A DNA stretch of 64,000 bases, taken from the NCBI GenBank assembly GCA_946221495.1, contig CAMIFA010000002.1:1-64000 (forward strand), in the 5' to 3' direction. The translations under genes were made by a program, and so were the position numbers. The notes beneath the pieces were generated by a model. The model was not told the origin of the DNA, searched no databases, and worked only from the letters and a program-made list of their open reading frames with translations. Positions 43,458 to 52,307 of the stretch are shown in pieces. How positions within the stretch are numbered: the stretch's first letter is position 1; every line of letters starts with the position of its first letter. The DNA is from an uncultured cyanobacterium (GTDB lineage Bacteria > Cyanobacteriota > Cyanobacteriia > Cyanobacteriales > Chroococcidiopsidaceae).

Positions 43458-46298
43458 ATGGCTTCTGCTCCCTTGCCACCTAAATACGGCGATCGCTCTA
43501 CGGCACAGCACCAAAGTAATTTGAATTCACTACGGGTGCAAGTGGGGCAACATATCCCAATTGTGCCAACTACACCAGCACTAGGTAAGTCTGTAGCTTT
43601 ACGTAAGAAGACACGCCTGATCTTTGGTATGGCGCTTACTGGTCTAATGGGAGTTTTGTACGCGGCTTCATCGACGATTTTGATGAATAGTCTTAAGGAA
43701 GCAGAAACACAATATACTCACGCGGCTGTTGCCGGAGTTTCGAGTGTCTTTAGTCAAACTGAAGAAGACTTTAGTACCCGTTTAGCTGATTGGTCTGCAT
43801 GGGATGACACTTACACCTTTATTCAAGACGCTAACAAAAATTACATTAAATCAAATTTAGTTCCAGAATCGCTGGAAGTTTTAAAGATTAACCTAGCGCT
43901 ATATATTCAGCCTTCTGGGAAGATTGTTTTTGGTACAGGTTTTGACCGTGTAAACCAGAAATACACAGTTATTCCCCAAGCATTACGAACCCAACTTGCT
44001 CCTCAAAGTCCCCTACTGCAACATTCCAGTACAAAGAGTACCTTAGAAGGAATTGTGTTGCTGCCAGAAGGCCCGATGATGATCAGTTCGCGCCCGATTG
44101 TGACATCTGAAGGCAAAGGTCCGATTCGCGGCACTATGATTTTTGGACGCTTATTTGATGCAGCTGAAATTGCCAGAATGTCCAAGATGGCGCGTTTGCC
44201 TCTAAGCCTTTATGGACTAAATGAGACGATGCCTGCCGATTTCCAAGCAGTGCGTGATCAATTGTCGCCAAGCAACCCAATTTTAGTGCGTCCCCTAAGC
44301 CAGAAGACGATCGCTGGTTATGCATTGATGTTAGATATTTATGGCAAACCTGCTGTATTAGTACGGGTAGATGTTCCTAGAGATATATACCACCAAGGCA
44401 AAAAAAGCCTGCAATATTTGGTTGTAGCGCTCTTGGTGGCGGGTTTAATATTTACTGTAGTGACTTTGCCTCTGCTGGAGCGATTAATTTTATTTTGGCA
44501 TGAGCGCCAGGAGAAAGAACAACGTTACCGCGCTGTAGTTGCCCAAGCGTCTGAAGGTATCTTTCTGATTGATGCTGATAGTAAAAGGTTTTTGGAGTCC
44601 AACGCCGCCTTGCAAAATTTACTTGGTTATACTGCTCAAGAAGTTCTGGAGTTAACACTTTACGATGCGATCGCTGCTCAACCTGAAAGCATTAATCAAG
44701 ATGTGCAGCACATCTATACCCAAAAAAATCACTTCACGGGGGAATGGCGATGCCTCTGCAAAAATAATTCCCTAGTAGATGTTGAAGTTAGCGCTAACCT
44801 GATTTCTTATGAAGAAAGAGATGCTTTGTGTATTGTCGTTCGCGATATTACCCAGCGCAAGCGAGCTGAACAAGCATTACGAGAAAGTGAGAAACGCTTA
44901 TCTTGGCAAGCTAGTCACGATCCTTTAACTCAATTAGTCAACCGCCGGGAATTTGAGCAACAGATAGAACAAGTCGTAGCCAGCGCCAAAACTTCTGATC
45001 ATCAACACGCTTTATGTTATCTGGATCTCGATCAATTCAAAATTGTTAATGATACCTGTGGTCATGGCGCTGGCGATCAATTATTACGTCAAGTCAGCGC
45101 TTTATTTGAAACTGGATTACGCAAAACTGATATTCTAGCGCGTTTAGGTGGTGATGAATTTGGCATTTTGCTTTACCAATGTCCCCTAGAGCAAGCACAG
45201 CAGATTGCTAATATCTTACGAGAGGAGGTTCAACAATTCCGCTTTCGGTGGCAAAACAAAACCTTTTCAATTAGCGTCAGTATTGGCTTAGTTGTTATTG
45301 ATGCAGACACTCAAAGTTTAGCCAGTGTTTTGAGTGCAGCAGATGCCGCCTGCTATGCTGCTAAAAATAAAGGACGCAATCGGGTACATATTTACCAACG
45401 AAACGATCGCGAATTAGCGCAGCAGCGTGGCGAGATGCAATGGGTATCCCAAATTCCTAAAGCTTTAGAGGAAAATCGCTTCCGCCTCTATTACCAGTCC
45501 ATTGAGCCAATTACTCAAACTCAAACCAAAGCTGAACATTGCGAAGTTCTTTTGCGCTTAGAAGATGAAAGCAAGATTGTGTCGCCAATGGCATTTATCC
45601 CAGCTGCTGAACGCTACAACTTGATGCACTTAATTGACCGTTGGGTAATTTCTCGGCTATTTGCTTATCTAGGACAGCACTATCAGGATTTACAGGAGTA
45701 TCCCAGAATGTATGCTGTCAACCTTTCTGGCGATAGTATCAACGATGAGCAATTTGTTAACTTTGTCCAAGAGCAATTTGCTTTACATTGCATCCCACCG
45801 ACAATTATTTGTTTTGAAATTACCGAAACCGTTGCTATTACCAATTTGGCTAAAGCTGCTCAGTTTATTAGTCAACTAAAAAACATCGGCTGTCGCTTTG
45901 CCTTAGACGATTTTGGTAGTGGAATGTCATCTTTTGCTTATCTGAAAAATTTGCCTGTAGATTACTTAAAAATTGACGGTGTTTTTATTAAGGACATTGT
46001 CAAAGATGAAATTGCTGCCTCCATGGTAGAAGCTATTGCTCGCATCGCATCTGTAATGAAAATTCAAACAATTGCTGAATTTGTAGAAAATGAGGCAACT
46101 TTGAGCAAGCTAAAATCGCTGGGGGTAGATTATGCTCAGGGGTACGGCATTGCTAAACCGCGTCCTCTTGAAAATAAAGAACTGGGGAAACTGGGGGAGC
46201 AAAGGAGCTGGGGGAGAGAAATTAATTATAGGCTTTCAAATTCATTTGATATTACAGCAGTAAAATCATCGGGTGTATTACAGTTAAATAGCATTTGA
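43458..46298 (+). CDS. CHASE4-PAS-GGDEF-EAL membrane protein (cyclic-di-GMP turnover)
   Basis: This 946-residue protein has two membrane helices (about 55-75 and 315-335) bracketing a CHASE4 sensor (TRLADWSAWDDTYTFIQDAN). A PAS domain (YRAVVAQASEGIFLIDADS) is followed by a GGDEF domain with intact GGDEFG active motif (LARLGGDEFGILLY) and an EAL domain of the EVL kind (CEVLLRLED) with FEITETVAI, DDFGSGMSSFAYL and YLKIDGVFIK. Both halves look competent to make and degrade c-di-GMP. The last about 40 residues are encoded by a GGGGGAG-type repeat and then by antisense of mobA. Confidence 0.92.
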   Translation: MASAPLPPKYGDRSTAQHQSNLNSLRVQVGQHIPIVPTTPALGKSVALRKKTRLIFGMALTGLMGVLYAASSTILMNSLKEAETQYTHAAVAGVSSVFSQTEEDFSTRLADWSAWDDTYTFIQDANKNYIKSNLVPESLEVLKINLALYIQPSGKIVFGTGFDRVNQKYTVIPQALRTQLAPQSPLLQHSSTKSTLEGIVLLPEGPMMISSRPIVTSEGKGPIRGTMIFGRLFDAAEIARMSKMARLPLSLYGLNETMPADFQAVRDQLSPSNPILVRPLSQKTIAGYALMLDIYGKPAVLVRVDVPRDIYHQGKKSLQYLVVALLVAGLIFTVVTLPLLERLILFWHERQEKEQRYRAVVAQASEGIFLIDADSKRFLESNAALQNLLGYTAQEVLELTLYDAIAAQPESINQDVQHIYTQKNHFTGEWRCLCKNNSLVDVEVSANLISYEERDALCIVVRDITQRKRAEQALRESEKRLSWQASHDPLTQLVNRREFEQQIEQVVASAKTSDHQHALCYLDLDQFKIVNDTCGHGAGDQLLRQVSALFETGLRKTDILARLGGDEFGILLYQCPLEQAQQIANILREEVQQFRFRWQNKTFSISVSIGLVVIDADTQSLASVLSAADAACYAAKNKGRNRVHIYQRNDRELAQQRGEMQWVSQIPKALEENRFRLYYQSIEPITQTQTKAEHCEVLLRLEDESKIVSPMAFIPAAERYNLMHLIDRWVISRLFAYLGQHYQDLQEYPRMYAVNLSGDSINDEQFVNFVQEQFALHCIPPTIICFEITETVAITNLAKAAQFISQLKNIGCRFALDDFGSGMSSFAYLKNLPVDYLKIDGVFIKDIVKDEIAASMVEAIARIASVMKIQTIAEFVENEATLSKLKSLGVDYAQGYGIAKPRPLENKELGKLGEQRSWGREINYRLSNSFDITAVKSSGVLQLNSI

Positions 46299-46891
46299 GC
46301 ATCTGGTAGAGACAAAAGTTGGACGGGATGTTGAGTTAGCCAGTCTTGAAACGATCGCCCACCTTGGTTAATATACCCAGTCAAAGCTGGTAAACAACTC
46401 CGGCGGTAGAAACCACACAATGGTTCCCAGCCTTTAGCATGGCGAGTAAGCAAGGCAATAGCTTTATCTTCCACCCCGACTAATTGATCTGCCCAGTTTT
46501 GCAACACTTCAACTCGTAATCGAGGCAAATCGCAGGCAAGTAACAGTACCCAATCTGTTTTAACTTGAGTTATTCCTTGGGCAAAACCAACTAAAGGTCC
46601 GTGAGGTAAAGGTGAAGTAACTTTGCTCGACGAGGAGATAATATCGCTGGTATGCTCAGTTGCCAGAGGCACTTCTTGAATAAACTGACAAGTTACTGGT
46701 AATAAGTCCTGATAACGTTCTGGCCAAGGTGTGACTACATAAACAGAATCGCATAAGGCGATCGCTACGTCATAAACTAGTCGTAGTAAGGGAACGCCGC
46801 CAACTGTTAGCAAAGCTTTATCTTTACCCATCCGCGAACTTTTTCCCCCAGCTAAGATTATGGCACTTAGGGGTAAGGTACTTGGCTGCAT
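46226..46891 (-). CDS. mobA: molybdenum cofactor guanylyltransferase MobA
   Basis: MobA joins GMP to molybdopterin, giving the bis-MGD form. The 221-residue protein has the nucleotide loop IILAGGKSSRMGKDKALL, the metal Asp in LLACDLPRLR and LCGFYRRSC in the substrate region. Its 3' end overlaps the convergent GGDEF-EAL gene by 73 bp. It follows the NmrA-like gene by one base, so the two are co-translated. Confidence 0.9.
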   Translation of the reverse strand: MQPSTLPLSAIILAGGKSSRMGKDKALLTVGGVPLLRLVYDVAIALCDSVYVVTPWPERYQDLLPVTCQFIQEVPLATEHTSDIISSSSKVTSPLPHGPLVGFAQGITQVKTDWVLLLACDLPRLRVEVLQNWADQLVGVEDKAIALLTRHAKGWEPLCGFYRRSCLPALTGYINQGGRSFQDWLTQHPVQLLSLPDAQMLFNCNTPDDFTAVISNEFESL

Positions 46892-46892
46892 T

Positions 46893-47768
46893 TCAAACCC
46901 CCAAATAGCGTTTTAAAAAGCTTTCCAAGGGTTCCAGCTTGAAATTAAAAATTGTCTCTAGGCGGGAAATTTCCTCTGGTGTACAGAAAAATTCATTTGC
47001 TAATAAGGTGCGGAAGGTTCCTAGTGCTTTTTGAGCTTGAGAATTTAATAGTCCTACAGCACCACGAACGCCATCAAATAAAAATAGCGGCGGATTAATG
47101 ATCAGTGGCTCTTGGTTAAATATTCGACCAAAAATGTGCGGAATATCCTCGCGGTGTAGAATTTCTGGCCCTCCTACTGACAAAATTTGGTTACGCGCAC
47201 CAATAACAGAGACAGATTCCACAATCATTTGCGCTAAATCGTCGGTACTAACAATCGAAGTGCGGCTTTGGCGATCGCCAATTAGTAAATATATGCTATT
47301 TTCCCTAAATCGTTCTGCTAGAGGCAGGAGATTTGAGGATAACCCAGCCGAACGCAGAATCGTGTAATTTAAACCACTAGCTTGTAAATATTGTTCAACT
47401 GCCCGCTTTGCTTTGAATACTGGTGCATCTTCATAGCCGCGATCGCTTCCTAATACGGAAATGAACACAAAGTGTTCTACCCCAACTGCCTTGGCTTGGT
47501 CAATCAATTCAATATTGGCGCGGTAGTCTAAAGCTAAAGCATCACCGTCTGAACCATGAGCGCTGATAATGTACTGCACTCCTTGACACGCTTTGTGGAT
47601 ATCCTTTTCTTGACGCAAATCACCGATAAATATTTGCGCTCCTCGGTGTTCTAATTGTCCGTAGCGCGATGTCAGCCGCACAAAGGCGCGGACTGATGCT
47701 TCTCGTTCGCGCAGCAGTCGCACAACCCGCCGCCCTATTCCTCCGGTTGCTCCTGTGACTAAAAACAT
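46893..47768 (-). CDS. atypical SDR, NmrA/Ycf39-like NAD(P)H-binding protein
   Basis: The 291-residue protein opens with the Rossmann loop MFLVTGATGGIGRRVVRLL and continues with IFIGDLRQEKDIHKACQGV, VEHFVFISVLGSD, YTILRSAGLSSN and TSIVSTDDLAQMIVES. This is the NmrA-like atypical SDR group that includes Ycf39/HCF173-type photosystem assembly factors. The catalytic Tyr-x-x-x-Lys is absent. Hence it may be a chaperone or redox sensor rather than an oxidoreductase. It is followed immediately by mobA. Confidence 0.85.
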   Translation of the reverse strand: MFLVTGATGGIGRRVVRLLREREASVRAFVRLTSRYGQLEHRGAQIFIGDLRQEKDIHKACQGVQYIISAHGSDGDALALDYRANIELIDQAKAVGVEHFVFISVLGSDRGYEDAPVFKAKRAVEQYLQASGLNYTILRSAGLSSNLLPLAERFRENSIYLLIGDRQSRTSIVSTDDLAQMIVESVSVIGARNQILSVGGPEILHREDIPHIFGRIFNQEPLIINPPLFLFDGVRGAVGLLNSQAQKALGTFRTLLANEFFCTPEEISRLETIFNFKLEPLESFLKRYLGV

Positions 47769-47855
47769 GGTGATTCTCTATATAATTGCTTAGAACCTAT
47801 CCTAGAAATTAAAAAGATATAAAGGCACAAGAAAATAAGAAATTCAATTGATTAT

Positions 47856-48632
47856 TTAAAACTCCACAATTACTGGGGTGTGATCGCTAGGCTTGGGGAG
47901 CGATCTTGGAGCAGGATCAATTGTGCAGCTAATAGCCTGCTGATAAAGTCCGGGGGTAAGATAGTGATGGTCAATTCGCCACCCCAAGTTGCGGCGAAAG
48001 GCTCCAGATCGATAGTCCCACCAGCTGAAGTGTCCGCTTTCGCTTGTGAATTTGCGAAAGGCATCAGCAAAACCTAATTTCAGAATTTCTTGTAATTGTT
48101 GACGCTCCGGCTCAGATGCCATAATTTGTCCTGTAAGCTTCGCTGGAGCGTGAATATCTCGATCTTCTGGAGCAATGTTAAAGTCCCCGCAGATACAGAT
48201 TTCACTTGGTTCTTGCAGCAGAGAATGTAAGTATTCTCGCAGGATTTTTAACCAACGCAGCTTGTATTCATATTTCTCGCTACCTACAGATGAGCCATTA
48301 GGAACATAGAGATTAACAATGCGGATGCCATCAACTATGCCAGTGATTACTCGCTTTTGTTGATCTAACTCTTCTATTTCCAGTATTGGTGCAAAACCAC
48401 TGCTAACGTTCTGCATCTGTTTACTGCTAATTAAGGCAACGCCGTTATAAGATTTTTGTCCTGATACATAGAGATGATAGCCTAGTTGCTCAAAAGGCGA
48501 TCGCGGAAAATCTGCATCTACAACTTTTGTTTCTTGCAAACACAGAACATCAACTTTATTTTGACGCAACCAATCCCCAACTTGCTCTAGACGAGTGCGA
48601 ATTGAGTTGACATTCCAAGTGGCGATTTTCAT
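47856..48632 (-). CDS. xthA: exodeoxyribonuclease III
   Basis: The 258-residue XthA/APE1-type AP endonuclease shows MKIATWNVNSIRTRLEQV, the metal Glu in LCLQETKVVD, YVPNGSSVGSEKYEYKLRWL, GDFNIAPEDRDIHAP, GWRIDHHYLT and the final SDHTPVIVEF. It cuts DNA at abasic sites in base excision repair. The start is ATG 48632, 13 bp after the stop of the decayed transporter gene. Confidence 0.95.
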   Translation of the reverse strand: MKIATWNVNSIRTRLEQVGDWLRQNKVDVLCLQETKVVDADFPRSPFEQLGYHLYVSGQKSYNGVALISSKQMQNVSSGFAPILEIEELDQQKRVITGIVDGIRIVNLYVPNGSSVGSEKYEYKLRWLKILREYLHSLLQEPSEICICGDFNIAPEDRDIHAPAKLTGQIMASEPERQQLQEILKLGFADAFRKFTSESGHFSWWDYRSGAFRRNLGWRIDHHYLTPGLYQQAISCTIDPAPRSLPKPSDHTPVIVEF

Positions 48633-48784
48633 CTATAAATAGCTATTAGCTTACCAGGCTGCTAGCATTTTGCTGCAAAATCTTGAGGCTTTGGAAAATT
48701 AAAGGAATTGCACCGCAGATTATTAAACTCGATACAACCAAGCTAATAACTGGATCAGCCCATTGCCATTGCAGTACCGAAACA

Positions 48785-48824
48785 GCGTTAGCGCAAGCGG
48801 GGGCTTGACCCCCATCGCCGCTAA
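48785..48824. repeat. small palindromic insertion repeat, copy 1 (in CDF pseudogene)
   Basis: The 40-bp block starts GCGTTAGCGCAAGCG and ends CATCGCCGCTAA, with TTAGCG/CGCTAA inverted ends and the hairpin core GGGGGCTTGACCCCC. It lies within the second half of the pseudogene. Confidence 0.8.
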
Positions 48825-49032
48825 AATTACGCCGATTGAACTAATAGCATCTGCAACTATATGTAAAAAAGCTCCGCGTAAATTGATGTCGTCGTGGCTG
48901 CTGTCGTGCAGCAAGATTAAATTAATGCTATTTACTCCTAAGCCTACACTTGCAGTAATTAACATTGGCAAGCTTAAAATTTCCTCCGACGGCGATTGTA
49001 AACGAGTAATTCCTTCCCAGGCAATCCAAAGT

Positions 49033-49072
49033 GCGTTAGCGCAAGCGGGGGCTTGTCCCCCATCGCTACTAA
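49033..49072. repeat. small palindromic insertion repeat, copy 2 (in CDF pseudogene)
   Basis: This copy has the same start GCGTTAGCGCAAGCG and core GGGGGCTTGTCCCCC as copy 1 and ends CATCGCTACTAAG. The net insertion is 41 bp, not a multiple of three, so it frameshifts the transporter gene. The two copies lie 248 bp apart. Confidence 0.8.
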
Positions 49073-49467
49073 GCCAATGCCATTAATTAAAGCGGCAATT
49101 ATCTCAATTAAGTGATATTTAGAAGTAGTTTTTTGAGAGTTAGAATGAGAAAGCCAAGTTGCAAAAAGTGTTATTCCTAATGCAAAAGTATCTGAAATCA
49201 TATGCCCTGAATCAGCCAAGAGAGCAAGACTATTACTCCACAATCCTATGGCTAATTCTGTTACTGAAAAGCAACCAACTAATATTAATACACTCAGCAG
49301 CAATTTAAGTTTAGGAGAGGAGGTATTAGCTTTAACTAAGGTGTGGTGATGACAATGATCGGAATGGTGATGCATTAAATCAGTAATTGTAGTTAAGTAG
49401 GTGGAATTAATTTAAAAATAGGGCAGGTGGGACACCTACCCTATCCTTATAACTCAAAAAGCTATGT

Positions 49468-50667
49468 TCACTTTTCTTGTTTCAGTCCCCGGAACAATTG
49501 CTTGGGAACTGTGCCATGAATTCCTTTAACAATATCTACAACTTGTGATACATTAAAATCAATTGCCGCACTACCAAATAACAGTGCATCCTGTTTAGTC
49601 ATCCCATACTCTTCGCTAGCAATTTCTAGGTATTCCCGCACAGATTTTTTCATAGCTTCATCTAAATCTTTGTCTAAACCAATTGCAATCCAAGCGTCTT
49701 TAGTTTCACCCATTGGTGTCTTTCGCTTCATGTTTTTATGGACAATTAATTCAAACGTAGGAGTTAAAGAACATTCAATTGCAGTTAAAGCAATTTCACC
49801 ATTTCCGAGAGCGCAGTGCGGATCTCCTGAATAAAAAAGCGCTCCCTCAACTTGTACGGGTAAATACAAGCTAGAACCACGTCCTAATAATTGGATATCA
49901 AAGTTACCACCATAGTTTCCTGGGGGAATTGAGTTTGCTGCTTCTTCTACATTGGCGGGAACTACTCCCATAAGACCCATAAACGGTCTGAGGGGGATTT
50001 GTAAAGCAGGTAAATTGTTTTCAGGTTGAAAGATACCTACTTCGCGTCTGGCATCAATGGCAATGACTTTAGAGTAGAGGGGAACATTATTTATCGGGTA
50101 TTCACCAGGAAGCGCACCTCTGCCATAACGATTAGAAATCACGCCGTAGGGAGAGCGATAATTAATTGCTAGCGTTTTAACTTCTAGCACGTCGCCTGGT
50201 TGTGCGCCTTCTACGTAAATTGGTCCTGTAATTACGTGAGGACCTGGACCAGTTTTTTTCACTGCGGCTTTTACCCGTATCTGGTCTGGGAGAATTTGAT
50301 TCTTAGAAATTGCGCTTTTGGTGTTTCGCGGAATTCCACCTTGAGCAAAAAAGGCAACTGTGTCTCCTTGATCTGGTAAGATGCCTTCGTGGGAAACTGT
50401 CTCCATAATAATGCGATCGCCGGAGTTGACTCGCAAAATTGGACGGCTATTTGGCTTGAATAATTCCCCCCAAATTACATTTTCCGGACTAGAGATTACT
50501 CTGTGAGTCCGGCTGGCTGCACCTACAGGCAACGACCAAACTACAGTTATGCAAAGTAAGGCTATGGCTACTGCTCCTGTTATAAGTCGCCAGTGGAGTT
50601 TCCCTAAGACTTTGATCTTTGATGGGAGCTTGTGTTCCCAGTGTAATAATTTTTCGCTTCTTTTCAC
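49468..50667 (-). CDS. acetamidase/formamidase family protein, membrane-anchored or exported
   Basis: The product is an FmdA/AmdA-family hydrolase with an N-terminal hydrophobic segment (LITGAVAIALLCITVVWSLP) that points to export or anchoring. Family segments include DRIIMETVSHEGILPDQG, GPHVITGPIYVEGAQPGD, NNVPLYSKVIAIDAR, RPFMGLMGVVPANVEEAANS, YSGDPHCALGNGEIALTAIE and IDFNVSQVVD. A GTG at 50667 has AGGAGGAG six bases upstream and gives about 399 residues. The frame stays open to an ATG at 50694, but that has no ribosome site. It hydrolyses short amides such as formamide; the exact substrate is unknown. Confidence 0.85.
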   Translation of the reverse strand: MKRSEKLLHWEHKLPSKIKVLGKLHWRLITGAVAIALLCITVVWSLPVGAASRTHRVISSPENVIWGELFKPNSRPILRVNSGDRIIMETVSHEGILPDQGDTVAFFAQGGIPRNTKSAISKNQILPDQIRVKAAVKKTGPGPHVITGPIYVEGAQPGDVLEVKTLAINYRSPYGVISNRYGRGALPGEYPINNVPLYSKVIAIDARREVGIFQPENNLPALQIPLRPFMGLMGVVPANVEEAANSIPPGNYGGNFDIQLLGRGSSLYLPVQVEGALFYSGDPHCALGNGEIALTAIECSLTPTFELIVHKNMKRKTPMGETKDAWIAIGLDKDLDEAMKKSVREYLEIASEEYGMTKQDALLFGSAAIDFNVSQVVDIVKGIHGTVPKQLFRGLKQEK

Positions 50668-50674
50668 TTTTCTC

Positions 50675-50684
50675 CTCCTCACAC
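50675..50684 (-). promoter_or_regulatory. ribosome site with 10-nt complement to the Yfr1 sRNA core
   Basis: On the minus strand this reads GTGTGAGGAG, the exact complement of CUCCUCACAC, the invariant unpaired core of cyanobacterial Yfr1. It overlaps the ribosome binding site of the amidase gene. Part of the match comes from the Shine-Dalgarno bases themselves, so it could arise by chance. Confidence 0.4.
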
Positions 50685-50694
50685 TAATGCTCAT

Positions 50695-51424
50695 TACTAA
50701 TTGTTGAGAATTATCCTATTAGTAAAACTACCAGCTTTTGGTAATAGAAAGTGGTTGAATAATTTTGCGAATCAGCAAGCAGTTCTTAGGTAATACTGAT
50801 GAATATCTTAAAATAGAAACATAAAATTTAACACTTTATTTCTATTGGCTCTATTTTTAATAAAAAAATCTTCGTTAAGGTTTGTATTAATGAATACCTT
50901 TTACAAACTTTTGCGTTCAATAAGTAATCAAAATAACAATACAAAATTATTAAAAATTAAATATAGCAGCCCTAAATGATTCGTAAAATTCTCTTCTTCT
51001 TTTTTTCTTTGCGCTCTAACCTAAGGCAAGCCGAACCGCGCGTCTAGGTGCCTAAACGCTGTCGCTACACTACTCCTTCGGAGAAGCAAGCTACGTGAAG
51101 GCGGTAGCCTGCGGCAAGCCGCGAAGCGTCTACGTTTAAAAAATAACTTTCACAATTCAAATAGGATTGCTATAGCTATTTTAAATATTAATTAAAACCA
51201 AGTTCACATATTATTAATAATTATAAAAATTTAGTGTTTTAAATTAGTTTTGAGCAGATAGTTTTAGTATTTTTTAAATGGTAACTAAAATTGTTATGCT
51301 AGGCTGCTAGCGATCGCTAAATAAACATAACTATTTTAAGTATAAAAATTAATATCGTTACTAAAGATGATTTAGGCAGAGGTTCAGGGAAAGATAAGCT
51401 TATAAATTATTCCTTAAGGACAGA
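50695..51424. other. AT-rich intergenic region with a palindromic repeat
   Basis: About 730 bp. The only structured part is the GC-rich element at 51054-51137; bases around 51020-51052 hold a fragment of a similar GC-rich repeat (GCAAGCCGAACCGCGCGTCT). No gene is seen. Confidence 0.5.
51054..51137. repeat. GC-rich palindromic repeat, copy 2 with a 21-bp internal insertion
   Basis: Same ends and core as copy 1 at 1602-1664. After CGCTACACTAC it carries 21 extra bases containing the small hairpin CTCCTTCGGAG and a duplicated CTAC, then continues GTGAAGGCGG as in copy 1. Confidence 0.75.
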
Positions 51425-52285
51425 ATGACTAGGAAGCTCACTCCTAAAAGGCAGCTCAAACCTACCCTGAAATCAGTTGCTCAAGATGCATCTCAGCTAG
51501 AGCGTGATGCACTACTCCAACTGCGGATAGTTATCGAACAATTACTGAACCCAGCTAGAGAGGAAGCGATGTCAGGCGAGCAGCCGCTTCACGTCTACGT
51601 ACAGGATTCCCAACGAGCTGTGATCAACAATATAGACGTTGATCCCTTAGCATTGCTTAATCAAGGGGTAGATGTCTGGAACGAGTGGCGCGAACAGCAC
51701 CCAGGAATTAATTTAGACCTTAGGGGGGTAGACTTGAGCGGAGCTACTCTGGAACTCGTGAACTTGAGCGGGGTTAACCTGGAACTTGTAGATTTGAGCG
51801 GCGCTGATCTTCGGGGAGCTTTTCTGCGAGAAGCTAACTTAAAGGGAGCTAACCTTTATCTAGCGGATCTTTTATGGGTAAACTTACAAGGTGCTTGCTT
51901 ACAAGGTGCTTGCTTGCAAGGAACAGATTTATATAAGGCGAATCTTAGCAACGCCGATCTTTCTCAGGCAAACTTAGTCCAGGCAAATATCCGTAGGGCA
52001 AAACTTGTCCAGACAAATTTGACGGCTGCAAACTTGATAGAAGCAGATTTGTTAGAAGCAAATTTAATGCAGGCGAATCTCAGCAAAGCAGATTTCCACA
52101 AGGCAAACTTAGCAAGCACAAATTTAATTGAAGTTAACTTGCAAGGTGCAAATCTTGTCGAAGCAAATCTCAGCAAAGCGAATATGCGACGGACAAAGCT
52201 TTTGCAGGCGAACATTCTTAAAGCAAACTTTAATGGTGCAAACCTCAAAGGTGCGACTATGCCCGATGGGATTATTCATCAGTAG
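51425..52285 (+). CDS. pentapeptide-repeat protein
   Basis: This 286-residue protein has a basic N-terminus (MTRKLTPKRQLKPTLKSVAQ), a helical region of about 90 residues ending in NQGVDVWNEWREQHPGINLD, then about 33 pentapeptide units A(D/N)LxX from residue 95 to the end, forming a right-handed quadrilateral beta helix. AAGGA precedes the ATG. The N-terminal region ending in VWNEWREQHPGINLDLRGVD is a common lead-in of cyanobacterial pentapeptide proteins. Function unknown. Confidence 0.88.
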   Translation: MTRKLTPKRQLKPTLKSVAQDASQLERDALLQLRIVIEQLLNPAREEAMSGEQPLHVYVQDSQRAVINNIDVDPLALLNQGVDVWNEWREQHPGINLDLRGVDLSGATLELVNLSGVNLELVDLSGADLRGAFLREANLKGANLYLADLLWVNLQGACLQGACLQGTDLYKANLSNADLSQANLVQANIRRAKLVQTNLTAANLIEADLLEANLMQANLSKADFHKANLASTNLIEVNLQGANLVEANLSKANMRRTKLLQANILKANFNGANLKGATMPDGIIHQ

Positions 52286-52307
52286 CAGGAAGCGAGTAAT
52301 CTAAAAA

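Larger units (their letters stand above)
48646..49375 (-). pseudogene. cation-diffusion facilitator (ZitB-like) gene broken by two identical-family insertions
   Basis: The protein starts with the His-rich MHHHSDHCHHHTLVKA, a zinc-binding N-terminus, then helices with LALLADSGHMISDTFALGIT (metal His-Asp pair). At KYHLIEIIAALINGIGL the frame is broken by a repeat (49033-49072); the original sequence resumes as WIAWEGITRLQSPSEE in another frame, then PMLITASVGLGVN and HSSHDDINLRGA-type segments. A second copy of the repeat (48785-48824) breaks it again, after which VLQWQWADPVISL resumes. The C-terminal cytoplasmic domain of CDF transporters is missing. Reading frames 48974-49375 and 48723-48971 are leftovers. 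Confidence 0.9.
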
